Of a stretch of DNA of 64,000 bases, positions 34,488 through 43,312 are shown piece by piece. A model generated the notes under the pieces. The model was not told the DNA's origin and ran no database searches. It worked only from the letters and a program-made list of their open reading frames with translations. Location of the stretch: contig NZ_CP145904.1 of assembly GCF_036895565.1 (NCBI RefSeq), positions 2,852,001 through 2,916,000 of the forward strand, read 5' to 3'. Every line of letters starts with the position of its first letter. Position 1 is the first letter of the stretch. A program made the translations under genes and the position numbers. Source of the DNA: Flavobacterium sp. KS-LB2 (GTDB lineage Bacteria > Bacteroidota > Bacteroidia > Flavobacteriales > Flavobacteriaceae).

Positions 34488-34520
34488 AAAAAACTCCATT
34501 AGAAATAATGGAGTTTTTTT
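34488..34520 (+). terminator. Bidirectional terminator between tRNA-Val and the monooxygenase
   Basis: Stem AAAAAACTCCATT / AATGGAGTTTTTT with a 6-nt loop, ending in T runs on both strands. Near-identical in both arms to the hairpin at 36292-36322. Confidence 0.85.
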
Positions 34521-34525
34521 ATGTC

Positions 34526-35983
34526 TTATTTTCTCTGTAAACAACGCCCTCTTGGCTCATCACCCTCACGTAATACAATTTCAGAATGCAGGAACTCCGC
34601 CGCTGCAGCTGAATCTTTTACTTTAACAGCACTCCGCTCTAACATTTCTGATTCAAACTCGGCTAACACACTTTCTCTTATTCCCTTTTCTCTCCATTTT
34701 GATAAAGGCCTACATCCTTTTAAGATTCCACGAGCCAACAAAAGCGCATCCAATAACGCTTGATTTGCCCCTTGTCCTTTGAATGGGCTCATTGGGTGAG
34801 CCGCATCTCCTATGAGAGTCACTTTTCTACCCTTGACCAGCAGTTCTGAATCGAGTAGTTCTCGGTCATATACGGGATAACCCGAAATTTGAGCTTCCGA
34901 AGTCGCCGCTAAAATAGCAGGAATTGGATCATGCCATTGCGTTCTCCGACATGCTTCTTCCTTAAGTGCTTCCCGTCCTTGAGCACTTAATACTTTAGCG
35001 TCTTCTTCTGACATTGGAAAACTAAGTTGCCACATCACCGAATCTGATGTATATGGCATCATATAAATTCGCTCATTACCGTTGGCGGTTTGAAATACAG
35101 TTGCCGAGTCGAGTAAAGAACTATCTCTATTTTTCAGCGCACTCAAAGGACAAATACCTAATATCACAATACAACCCAAATATCGCAAAGGACTACTTTT
35201 CTCCCCTATTAGCAACTTACGCACCGAACTACGAATGCCATCTGCTCCAACCACAAGATCTGCTTTACAATGCTTAATCTCACCATTTACTTGAAAAGAC
35301 AAATCAATATCTATACCTTCCGATTCATTATAATCAACTAATTGATGGCCCCATTGTACTGCTTCATGCCCGCCGAGTTGCTCCAATAAAGCGAAACGTA
35401 ACGCTTGCCGTGCAATATGTACATTTGTACGTTTCTGAAATTTTTTCTCATCTGACTGCATCCACTTTCTGACACCCCATTCCCCAATCACGTTTCCATC
35501 TGTAGTATGAACCACATGTCTTGTTGAAATCACCCCTTGTTCTAAAGAGTAAATACCCAGTCCTTCAATCGCTTTACTGGCTTGTTGCAACGTAAGCCCA
35601 TACCCTTGAGATCGAGCATCAAAATTGCTATCGCGCTCATAAAGGGTGAAAGGAATTCCTCGGTGCAAACAAGCAACAGCTAGAGCTACTCCGCCAATAC
35701 CACCGCCAATAATAGCAACGTGGGGAAAGTTTTTCCTATCTGGTTTTGGAGGATTAAATGAGTGAATCAAACCAGACCCATTACAGGTTAAGCATATATA
35801 TAGGTGTCCCTTAGGTTGGACGGGAGCCACGCCTTCTCCATTATTTTTTTCAAATTGTTCGCATGCCTTCTGGTAGCTTCGTCGCGCTTTATCACTTAGC
35901 CCGCGACTTTTTTTTCCGCGTCCCTGACATTCATTACACATAGTCCAGCTTGCTTGCTCATTTTCTGCTTTTTTCACTTCCAC
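34526..35983 (-). CDS. FAD-dependent monooxygenase with N-terminal DnaJ-like zinc finger
   Basis: 485 residues. Residues ~16-75 hold two CxxCxGxG motifs (CNECQGRG and CLTCNGSG), as in half a DnaJ zinc domain. A group A flavoprotein hydroxylase follows: VAIIGGGIGGVALAVACLHRG (FAD Rossmann), DLVVGADGIRSSVRKLL, and VTLIGDAAHPMSPFKGQGANQALLDA. Predicted to hydroxylate an aromatic or similar small molecule with NAD(P)H. It starts with GTG at 35983, 10 nt after AGGAAAG, a Shine-Dalgarno sequence of a kind almost absent from the other genes. By eye it is more GC-rich than its neighbours. It is flanked by repeated terminators next to a tRNA. All of this suggests recent transfer. Confidence 0.87.
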   Translation of the reverse strand: MEVKKAENEQASWTMCNECQGRGKKSRGLSDKARRSYQKACEQFEKNNGEGVAPVQPKGHLYICLTCNGSGLIHSFNPPKPDRKNFPHVAIIGGGIGGVALAVACLHRGIPFTLYERDSNFDARSQGYGLTLQQASKAIEGLGIYSLEQGVISTRHVVHTTDGNVIGEWGVRKWMQSDEKKFQKRTNVHIARQALRFALLEQLGGHEAVQWGHQLVDYNESEGIDIDLSFQVNGEIKHCKADLVVGADGIRSSVRKLLIGEKSSPLRYLGCIVILGICPLSALKNRDSSLLDSATVFQTANGNERIYMMPYTSDSVMWQLSFPMSEEDAKVLSAQGREALKEEACRRTQWHDPIPAILAATSEAQISGYPVYDRELLDSELLVKGRKVTLIGDAAHPMSPFKGQGANQALLDALLLARGILKGCRPLSKWREKGIRESVLAEFESEMLERSAVKVKDSAAAAEFLHSEIVLREGDEPRGRCLQRK

Positions 35984-36291
35984 TTTTATTTGACTTTCCT
36001 ATAAGATTAAGAATAAAACTAATGCAATTGATACTGTCCTAAGAGTAAAGTATTGATTATACTTTCTTTTCTTCTAAACCATTGAATGTGAAAATTAACT
36101 ATTTTTTAATTGTTCAGTGGTTTGAATACTTCCGCAAATTTAAAACAAAAGTTTAGCTAAATTACTTTAGAAATTTTGGAGAGAACTCGAAACACTAATT
36201 ACCAGAATATTTTAAAGTCTGATCACATTTTTTTCTTTTGAAATGACAACCTATCATTTCTAAAATTTTGAGAAACTATATGCTTAAAGAC
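35984..36291. other. Non-coding spacer upstream of the monooxygenase
   Basis: About 300 bp with no ORF of note. On the minus strand the SD-like AGGAAAG lies at 36000-35994. No TAnnTTTG promoter is evident. A TATAAT-like stretch near 36055 could be a promoter of another type, but its -35 partner is not convincing. This spacer and the gene lie between the two matching hairpins. Confidence 0.5.
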
Positions 36292-36322
36292 AAAAAAACT
36301 CCATTGAATTAATGGAGTTTTT
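36292..36322 (-). terminator. Terminator after the Nudix regulator (second copy of the tRNA-Val hairpin)
   Basis: Stem AAAAAACTCCATT / AATGGAGTTTTT with a 5-nt loop. On the minus strand it ends in TTTTTTTT. The arms are the same as those of 34488-34520. It lies 50 bp after the stop of the Nudix gene. Confidence 0.8.
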
Positions 36323-36372
36323 ATCTTCTTACATTTTTAAAATAAGCTAAAAATATCAATAACTTTTTCTGA

Positions 36373-37128
36373 CTACCAACCTTGTGTCAATCCATTCTTG
36401 ACGACTTCTTCGTATTTTTCCTTGTCAAAACGATATAAATTAGGCGCTTTATGTGCTACATTGCTTTTCTTCTCGTCTAATTTTATTAAAATTCCAATTG
36501 CCGTTATTTTACGTAAAAAATTTCTACGATCTAATTTTCTTCCTAGAATGGTTTCATATAACTTCTGTAACTCGGGAATAGTAAATTTTTCAGGAAGTAA
36601 ATTATAACCTACAGGCATTAGATTTAACTCCATTCGAAGTGTGCCTAATGCTTTATCTAAAATTTCTTTATGGTCTAAAACCAACTCCGGTACGGCATCA
36701 TGATCAATCCATTCTACAATTTCGCCTGCACCCAATGGTTGTGGGATAGTTTGTAAAAAATCAACTAACGCATAATACCCAACTGTTACAAAGCGGCTTG
36801 CAAACCATTTGCCTTCATCTAGAGGAATATCATAAAAACGTAGTACACTGTTACTCACCTCTACATCGCACCTATTTGCAGCACCAAATGTAGCAAATTG
36901 TCTCAGAAAAATTCCTTTTAGACCAGTTCTACCATGTAAAACAGTAACAGCAGCTTCATCTATACCTTCATTTATTGACACAAAACCTCCTGGCAAAGCC
37001 CATTTATCACTGTACTTTGTTTTTATCAATAACACCTTAAGCTGATTGTCATGAAATCCAAAAATCACACAATCTATCGACAAACCCGGTTGGTACGACG
37101 CCTTGTTAGCTAAAATATTTTTTAACAT
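36373..37128 (-). CDS. Nudix-domain transcriptional regulator (NrtR/AraR-like), catalytic box lost
   Basis: 251 residues. The N-terminal Nudix fold (about 15-150) begins DCVIFGFHDNQLKVLLIKT. The Nudix box has the spacing G-x5-E but the REUxEExGU core reads TVLHGRTGL, so the metal-binding glutamates are gone and hydrolysis is unlikely. The C-terminal ~90 residues (FTIPELQKLYETILGRKLDRRNFLRKITAIGILIKL) form the winged helix of NrtR-type regulators. In Bacteroidota such proteins act as sugar-sensing repressors of carbohydrate genes. It is divergent from the GH3 gene, with candidate palindromes between them, so GH3 and perhaps the whole PUL are likely targets. Confidence 0.85.
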   Translation of the reverse strand: MLKNILANKASYQPGLSIDCVIFGFHDNQLKVLLIKTKYSDKWALPGGFVSINEGIDEAAVTVLHGRTGLKGIFLRQFATFGAANRCDVEVSNSVLRFYDIPLDEGKWFASRFVTVGYYALVDFLQTIPQPLGAGEIVEWIDHDAVPELVLDHKEILDKALGTLRMELNLMPVGYNLLPEKFTIPELQKLYETILGRKLDRRNFLRKITAIGILIKLDEKKSNVAHKAPNLYRFDKEKYEEVVKNGLTQGW

Positions 37129-37245
37129 GTGACTCTTATTCTTGAAATTAATACACCCTTTAAAAGCCGCAATTTAGTTCATTTTTTTTTAGAAAATAAA
37201 AGAGCGCTCCATTTTGAATACTCATTATTCTTTCTTTCGGCTTAA

Positions 37246-37263
37246 ACCAAAAAATATTTTGGT
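37246..37263. promoter_or_regulatory. Candidate operator: inverted repeat ACCAAAA-N4-TTTTGGT
   Basis: A perfect 7-bp inverted repeat with a 4-bp spacer, in the gap between the divergent Nudix regulator and GH3 genes. A palindrome here suits a dimeric winged-helix repressor. Confidence 0.4.
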
Positions 37264-37362
37264 AAAGAAACAAATCCATTTGATAAGAAAACAACTATTC
37301 GTGAAAAACAGTTAAAGAAAAACATTAACGAAAAAAAAATGTGAAATTTTATATTTTATGTA

Positions 37363-37415
37363 TTGTGCTTCAAAAAAATATGTACTTTGCGTCAAAATAA
37401 CACAATAGATTGTTA
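37363..37415 (+). promoter_or_regulatory. GH3 promoter region with imperfect palindrome
   Basis: TTG (37363-37365), 17 bp, TACTTTG (37383-37389), one base short of TAnnTTTG. Directly downstream is TAACACAAT-AG-ATTGTTA (37398-37415), an imperfect palindrome placed where a repressor would block the start of transcription. The remainder of the 323-bp spacer (37129-37451) is AT-rich and I see nothing else in it. Confidence 0.35.
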
Positions 37416-37451
37416 CAAAGATAATTACCCAAAAAACCAACTTAAAATACT

Positions 37452-39782
37452 ATGAAAAAAATTATTTTACTACTTATTGGATTTGCATTCACGTCACAAT
37501 TGCAAGCACAAGCTACAGATTATCGTGCGAAAGCCAAAAAATTAGTTTCCCAAATGACATTAGAAGAAAAAGCTTCTTTATGTTCAGGAGAAACAGCTTG
37601 GTCCACAAAAGCCATTTCTAGACTTGGCATTCCTTCGATTTTTATGACTGATGGACCTCATGGCCTGCGCAAAGCCGAAGGTTTTGACTTCACTAATAGT
37701 GTGCCTTCTACTTGTTTTCCAACGGCATCTGCTTTAGCTTCGTCTTGGAATACTGCTTTGGCTCAAAAAATGGGAGAAGCTTTAGGAATCGAAGCTCAAG
37801 CCAGTGACGTTCAAATATTATTAGGACCCGGAGTCAATATGAAACGTTCTCCTCTTGGCGGAAGAAACTTTGAATATTTTTCTGAGGATCCCGTTTTAGC
37901 CGGAAAAATAGCGGTTGGTTTTATAAATGGTGTTCAAAGTCAAGGCGTAGGAACTTCTATGAAACACTTTGCTGCTAACAGTCAAGAAGTAGAACGCATG
38001 TCAAACAGTTCAAATGTTGACGAACGTACCTTGAACGAAATCTATTTTCCAGCATTTGAAATGGCAGTAAAAGAAGCACAGCCTTGGACAGTAATGTGCT
38101 CTTACAATAAACTGAACGGAACCTATGCTTCTGAAAACTCTTATTTATTAAACCAAATGTTAAAGGGTAAATGGGGCTTACAAGGTTTTGTAGTTTCTGA
38201 TTGGGGTGCCGTGAATGAAAGAGCTTTAGGGGTTGGTGCCGGGATGCATCTAGAAATGCCTGCAAGCGGTGGTTTGAATGATAAAAAAATTGTTGAAGCA
38301 GTTAAAAAAGGAACTTTGACAGAAGCCAGATTGGACGAAATCGTAACTGATCTACTCGCCGTTACTTTAAAAGCTAAAGACAGTCATAAAAAAGGAATTG
38401 TTGTCGACAAAGTAAAACACAATGAATTAGCCCGACAAGTAAGCGGAGAATGCATTGTTTTATTGAAAAATGACAATGCTATTTTACCACTTCAATCTAC
38501 TTTAAAAAAGATTGCTGTTGTTGGTGAATTTGCTAAAACCCCGCGTTATCAAGGAGCCGGAAGTTCTCAAGTACGACCTACACAAATTCAAAATGCACTG
38601 AGTGAATTACAAAAAATAGCAAAAGGAACACAATTTTCTTTTTCAACAGGTTACAATACACTAGGTGAAACTGACGATACAAAAATTGCAGAGGCTGTTC
38701 AAAACGCAAAAAACTCTGAATTAGTACTTGTTTTTGCAGGTTTACCAGACAGTTATGAGTCAGAAGGCTTTGACAGAAACAATATGGATTTGCCTGCTGG
38801 TCACAACAAATTAATTACAGAGGTAGCGAAAGTGAACAAAAACATTGTGGTAGTATTGATGAATGGCGCTGCTGTAGCTATGCCTTGGAAAAATGATGTT
38901 GCCGCAATCATAGAAGCCTACCTTGGCGGTCAAGCTGGCGGTGGAGCAATTGCTGATGTGCTAACTGGAAAAGTAAATCCTTCAGGTAAATTATCTGAAA
39001 CTTTTCCTCAACGTTTGGAAGACACACCAACAGCTTTGGATTTCCCTTCAAAAGATGGAAATGCAAATTATGGTGAAGGAGTTTACATTGGGTACCGCTA
39101 TTATGACAAAAAGAAAATTGAACCTAATTTTCCTTTTGGATATGGATTGAGTTATACTACATTCTCATATTCTGATATTAAAGCCAATACAACATCAGCC
39201 AAAGATTCGGATGTTATTATTATCTCTGTAAAAGTAAAAAACACAGGCAAAATTGCTGGAAAAGAAGTTGTTCAACTGTATGTTCATGAGCAAGAAAGCG
39301 AAGTATCTAGACCCGAAAATGAACTAAAACATTTTGATAAAGTATCATTATTAGCTGGAGAAGAAAAAACCGTTAGCTTTCAATTAACTTCACGCGACTT
39401 TGCTTACTTTAATTCAAAAACACATGACTGGGCAATAAAATCAGGGAAATTTGACATCCTTGTTGGAAGTTCATCTCGTGATTTACCTTTAAAACAAACT
39501 ATAGATATTGCATCTACAAAAGCTGCAAAAGCAGTATTTACGCGTGAATCACTATTTAAGGAATTCAAAAAATCACCAAACAGTCAAGCGATATACGAAC
39601 AACTAGTTCAAAGTTTCACTGGTACTACTAAAAAACCAGAGACGGAAGAGGAGAAAAAAGCGGCTTTATTTTTTGAAGCTATGCTATCCGATATGCCGTT
39701 AAATAAACTGATTTTATTATCAGGAGGGAAATTTACAGAGGAAAATCTTGATGGTATTTTGAAAGCTGTCAACCAAAATTAA
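37452..39782 (+). CDS. Glycoside hydrolase family 3 beta-glucosidase, exported
   Basis: 776 residues with a signal peptide (MKKIILLLIGFAFTSQLQAQ). N-terminal barrel domain with nucleophile D250 in FVVSDWGAV, alpha/beta sandwich domain with the acid/base Glu expected in YESEGFDRNN, and a C-terminal fibronectin III-like domain (VKVKNTGKIAGKEVVQLYV). About 90 extra residues follow, rich in Lys/Glu, ending GILKAVNQN. Family GH3 enzymes of this layout release glucose from beta-glucan oligosaccharides, probably in the periplasm here. It is divergent from the Nudix regulator and belongs to the neighbouring PUL, finishing oligosaccharides imported by SusC. Confidence 0.95.
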   Translation: MKKIILLLIGFAFTSQLQAQATDYRAKAKKLVSQMTLEEKASLCSGETAWSTKAISRLGIPSIFMTDGPHGLRKAEGFDFTNSVPSTCFPTASALASSWNTALAQKMGEALGIEAQASDVQILLGPGVNMKRSPLGGRNFEYFSEDPVLAGKIAVGFINGVQSQGVGTSMKHFAANSQEVERMSNSSNVDERTLNEIYFPAFEMAVKEAQPWTVMCSYNKLNGTYASENSYLLNQMLKGKWGLQGFVVSDWGAVNERALGVGAGMHLEMPASGGLNDKKIVEAVKKGTLTEARLDEIVTDLLAVTLKAKDSHKKGIVVDKVKHNELARQVSGECIVLLKNDNAILPLQSTLKKIAVVGEFAKTPRYQGAGSSQVRPTQIQNALSELQKIAKGTQFSFSTGYNTLGETDDTKIAEAVQNAKNSELVLVFAGLPDSYESEGFDRNNMDLPAGHNKLITEVAKVNKNIVVVLMNGAAVAMPWKNDVAAIIEAYLGGQAGGGAIADVLTGKVNPSGKLSETFPQRLEDTPTALDFPSKDGNANYGEGVYIGYRYYDKKKIEPNFPFGYGLSYTTFSYSDIKANTTSAKDSDVIIISVKVKNTGKIAGKEVVQLYVHEQESEVSRPENELKHFDKVSLLAGEEKTVSFQLTSRDFAYFNSKTHDWAIKSGKFDILVGSSSRDLPLKQTIDIASTKAAKAVFTRESLFKEFKKSPNSQAIYEQLVQSFTGTTKKPETEEEKKAALFFEAMLSDMPLNKLILLSGGKFTEENLDGILKAVNQN

Positions 39783-39953
39783 AAATTGTTATTAATTGTT
39801 GTTAAAAAAGTATTGAAAAGAATTTAATCCAATATCGTCTATAGCGCGCTTATCACAATTAAATTCCCTCTCGTAAAATCTATGTTCCTAAATCTAATAC
39901 CATAACTACAAGTTCTTTAGGAAATAGATACAGAGTCAATACTTTTTTTATCT

Positions 39954-40000
39954 AAAACGCAGTCAACAGTAAATTTTAAAATACTGTCGATTGCGTTTTT
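39954..40000. terminator. Terminator between the convergent GH3 and GH5 genes
   Basis: Long imperfect stem AAAACGCA-TC-ACAGTA / TACTGT-GA-TGCGTTTT ending in TTTT on the plus strand. It follows GH3 and, with 70 bp to the GH5 stop, may serve both strands. The rest of 39783-40069 is empty. Confidence 0.7.
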
Positions 40001-40069
40001 TTATTACTTATTGATCTTTGGTGTTAAACTAAAAAAAAATGCTTTTAAAGATTTTAGGGTTCTATTCAT

Positions 40070-41806
40070 TTACTTGATTTTTTTAAATTCTAAAAAGTTC
40101 AAATTGAAATTCCCTTTTTCAAAATGCACTTTAATTTTATGCACACCTTGTTTTAAAATCACAGTTTTCAAAGTCACGGTTTTCCATTTATCATATCCTC
40201 CAGAAGCCGGAATTGTTATGGTTTCAGAAATTCTACTATTTTCATCTTCTAAATAAAGTTTTCCGCCAGCAACATTGCTCGCATAACGAACAGCAACATC
40301 AAAAGTAGTTTTGGATGGCACCTCAACTGTGTATTGCAACCACTCACCATCTTCAATAAAAGCTACTTGATAACCGTTCGTACTTGTGTCCTTACAAGAT
40401 TCAATATCAACTCCATCATTTCGCATCATTCCGCCTTTGTTCCATTTGGTAAATTTAGTCCCGTCATAATTTGCGACATCTTTATCTAAATAAGCAAATC
40501 CGTTTTGTCCCAAATCATAATCCGTTGCAAATACTTTCCCAGGTAAAGAATGGTTTTTGTATTTTTTGGTATCGGTTGTCTGAACTTGTCTGAACATCGC
40601 ATCAATCACATCGTATCTGATGGTCAGGTCTTTCATTTTGAAATTTTTGGCAGTTTGCATTAATGCTTTTTTGGCAAAATTAACCGTAGGTTTAGCGCTT
40701 TCATTATTCCAATATTTCAACAATTGATTGTATTCAGGCGTTTTTGTAACCGATGTTACGCCAGCAAGATTGTCAATTTTTTTCATAGGCCAAAAAGCCC
40801 AACCAATATTATTCGACTCAACCAGCGAGATGGCTTCTTGAAACCAAACATTGGAATTTTCTCCACTTTCACCTAACCAAATCGGTACGTTGTATTGGAT
40901 TCTGTAATCCAACATTTTTTGTATCGAAGCTGTATCATTTTGATTCCAATATTTATGAAAACTCAACGCCATATTTTCATCCCAAAGCGGAAACATTCCG
41001 TTGTAATTATTTCCCCAGCAATTCCCTTCAATAAAAATCAAATGATTTTTATCAATGGCTCGAATGGCATTGGTAACTCTAACTTGTAAGGCTCTCAAAG
41101 GTGCATTTAAATTTTCATCGCAACCATTTTGATTGGTACCAGTAAAATTCCAGTTGGGTTCATTTATGATGTCGTAAGCAGCAATCCAAGGATTGTCTTT
41201 GTAACGTATGGCTAATTTTTCCCAAAGCGCCACCATTTTATCTTGATTTGCAGTACTTTCCCAAAGTGATGGTTTTGTGGGATCATAATCTGAGATATTG
41301 GCATCCTTACCTTGTCCGCCTGGTGCAGCATGCAAATCTAAAATGAGGTATATTTTATTGGCAGCGCACCATTGTAACAAATCATCGGTCATTTTGAAAC
41401 CTTCCTCCAGCCAAGTATTTTGACCAGAAACCGCTTCTTGCTCAAGAGGCAACGTATATAAATTATAATGCATCGGCAAGCGAACAGAGTTGAAACCCCA
41501 AGCCGCCAATGAATCGATATCTCGCTTAGTTATTCCGTTTGCTTTGTAGGCATCATAAAATTCTTTCGTGTTTTTGGCACCAATTAAATCCGTTATTTTT
41601 TGTTTAATCACATGTTGAGGACCTGCAAACGAACCGGTTTGAAGCATATATCCTTCCTGAACCATCCATCCGCCCAATCCCAAACCGCGTAACACTATAT
41701 TTTGGTTTTTTCCATCAACAATTTCTTGTCCCTTTCGATGTATAAACCCTTGTGCGAATGACGCCATCGATAAAGAAACAAAAACAAGTAAAACAATTTT
41801 TTTCAT
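40070..41806 (-). CDS. Glycoside hydrolase family 5 with C-terminal CBM6-like module, exported
   Basis: 578 residues, signal peptide MKKIVLLVFVSLSMASFAQ. The GH5 barrel carries the acid/base E216 in IINEPNW and nucleophile E313 in WLGESGE, with FNSVRLPMHYN earlier. After a linker, about residues 435-578 form a CBM6-type beta sandwich (ATDYDLGQNGFAYLDKD, DGEWLQYTVEV, LEFKKIK). Substrate is probably beta-1,3-, beta-1,6- or beta-1,4-glucan, and the subfamily cannot be set by eye. It is the last gene of the EEP-GH30-GH30-GH5 unit. Confidence 0.92.
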   Translation of the reverse strand: MKKIVLLVFVSLSMASFAQGFIHRKGQEIVDGKNQNIVLRGLGLGGWMVQEGYMLQTGSFAGPQHVIKQKITDLIGAKNTKEFYDAYKANGITKRDIDSLAAWGFNSVRLPMHYNLYTLPLEQEAVSGQNTWLEEGFKMTDDLLQWCAANKIYLILDLHAAPGGQGKDANISDYDPTKPSLWESTANQDKMVALWEKLAIRYKDNPWIAAYDIINEPNWNFTGTNQNGCDENLNAPLRALQVRVTNAIRAIDKNHLIFIEGNCWGNNYNGMFPLWDENMALSFHKYWNQNDTASIQKMLDYRIQYNVPIWLGESGENSNVWFQEAISLVESNNIGWAFWPMKKIDNLAGVTSVTKTPEYNQLLKYWNNESAKPTVNFAKKALMQTAKNFKMKDLTIRYDVIDAMFRQVQTTDTKKYKNHSLPGKVFATDYDLGQNGFAYLDKDVANYDGTKFTKWNKGGMMRNDGVDIESCKDTSTNGYQVAFIEDGEWLQYTVEVPSKTTFDVAVRYASNVAGGKLYLEDENSRISETITIPASGGYDKWKTVTLKTVILKQGVHKIKVHFEKGNFNLNFLEFKKIK

Positions 41807-41834
41807 ACTGTTAGTTTTTAAATAAGGCTCCGAT

Positions 41835-43292
41835 TTAATAGACTAAAGTTTGAATGCCATGTGCAGGTATTTCGATAACCGTTTTTTCATTGGCAATAAT
41901 CAAATTGTAGGTCACATTTTTTTCGCCTTGATTCATTACTATGGTAACCATTTTTCCATCTTTATTCAGGAATGAAGTACTTATCAAACTGCTTCGGCTT
42001 ACTGCTGTACTGACTCTTTTAGCATCTGGTCGAATGAATTTTGAGAAATGTCCAATATAATAATATGACGGTGTATAGATTAATTCTCCCGTTTTCGTAT
42101 CGGCGTGAATGGGTGCAAAACAAAAATTACCTACGTGATTTGGCCCTCCATTCTGGTCTAAAAGGATATTCCAATCCGTCCAACCTACAGTTCCGTTATT
42201 AAAATCATGAATCATATTGGTTCCATATCGTTCTCCATTTGCCCAAAATTGATATTTCTTAGCATCAAATTTTTCGACACAACCTTCCGTAAACAATAAA
42301 TTTTTAGTGGGGTAGGCTTCGTTTACTTTTTGTACATTCTCAAACATAGGTGCTCCACCTGCCCAAGTTTCATACCAATGAAAACCCATTCCCCAAGCAT
42401 ATTTTGAGGCTTCCGGATCAGAGAAAATAACATTGGCTCTCTGGTTCATCAAATCACGATTATGATCCCAAACCACAATTTTTTTATCTCCTAAACCTTC
42501 TTTTTTCAATGTAGGACCGAGAAAGTTTTTCAAAAAATCGCGCTCGGCTTCAGCGGTATAAATGCAAGATTCCCAAGTTTGCGTGGCCATCGGCTCGTTT
42601 TGAACTGTTAATCCCCAAATTGGCATTCCTTCTTTTTCATACGCTTTGATGAATTTTGCATAATAATTGGCCCATGCTTGGCTGTACTCTGGACGTAAAG
42701 TCCCGCCTTTAAGCATGTTTCCGGTGCTCTTCATAAATGCAGGAGGACTCCAAGGCGATACATAAAGCAATAATTTCCCACCAGCTGTTTTTATGGCTTC
42801 TTTGATCATTGGTATACGATACTTTCGATCATGATCAATATTGAAGGTTTTTAAATCACTGTCTCCCTCTTCTATATAGGTATAACTTCCGCTCGAAAAA
42901 TCAGAACTATGAATGGTGGTTCTCAATAACGAATACCCAATTCCTTTTTCTTTATCATAATAGGCATTCAAAAGTTCTTGCTGTTTCTCTTTGCTTAATC
43001 TTGCAAAAACCTCAGCACTGGCATCTGTTATTGCTCCGCCAATTCCCATAAAGCTTTGAAATGTTTTAGTTGGTTCCACAAAAACAGAAATCTCTGTTTC
43101 TAAAGGCTGTTTTGAACTGCTAAAACTCAATTTATCGGTTTGTGTTAATCGTAACTTTGTATTTTCTGCTGTAGTATAAACGATAATCGTTTTGTCTTTT
43201 GTAGAAAAAGAGTTGCGTTTAGCTTGACTTTTTTGCTGAGAAAAAGCAAAAAAAGACGTTACCAAAAGTACTGCTGTCGTTATTCTTTTCAT
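41835..43292 (-). CDS. Glycoside hydrolase family 30 (probable beta-1,6-glucanase), exported
   Basis: 485 residues, signal peptide MKRITTAVLLVTSFFAFSQ ending before a charged segment, so periplasmic or secreted. Acid/base E233 in TVQNEPMATQ, nucleophile E336 in LFTEGCVEK. The start of the barrel shows FMGIGGAITDASAEVF, a GH30 hallmark, and the C-terminal beta domain follows SYYYIGHFSKFIRPDAKRV. Family GH30 subfamily 3 enzymes are beta-1,6-glucanases; the subfamily is inferred from context. It is a distinct sequence from the next GH30, not a recent duplicate. Confidence 0.92.
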   Translation of the reverse strand: MKRITTAVLLVTSFFAFSQQKSQAKRNSFSTKDKTIIVYTTAENTKLRLTQTDKLSFSSSKQPLETEISVFVEPTKTFQSFMGIGGAITDASAEVFARLSKEKQQELLNAYYDKEKGIGYSLLRTTIHSSDFSSGSYTYIEEGDSDLKTFNIDHDRKYRIPMIKEAIKTAGGKLLLYVSPWSPPAFMKSTGNMLKGGTLRPEYSQAWANYYAKFIKAYEKEGMPIWGLTVQNEPMATQTWESCIYTAEAERDFLKNFLGPTLKKEGLGDKKIVVWDHNRDLMNQRANVIFSDPEASKYAWGMGFHWYETWAGGAPMFENVQKVNEAYPTKNLLFTEGCVEKFDAKKYQFWANGERYGTNMIHDFNNGTVGWTDWNILLDQNGGPNHVGNFCFAPIHADTKTGELIYTPSYYYIGHFSKFIRPDAKRVSTAVSRSSLISTSFLNKDGKMVTIVMNQGEKNVTYNLIIANEKTVIEIPAHGIQTLVY

Positions 43293-43312
43293 GATATTAT
43301 TATCTATTTTAT

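Noticed and set aside
34261-34626. 121-residue plus-strand frame running through tRNA-Val
   Set aside because: It crosses the folC 3' end, the tRNA and its terminator. Translation would be of structural RNA sequence.
34521-34763. Small plus-strand frame downstream of tRNA-Val
   Set aside because: Antisense to the monooxygenase C-terminus and overlapping a terminator; no independent support.
34412-36322. Integrative element using tRNA-Val as attachment site
   Set aside because: No integrase, no duplicated tRNA 3' end and only one cargo gene. The repeated part is the terminator and not the tRNA. Kept as a transfer hypothesis only.
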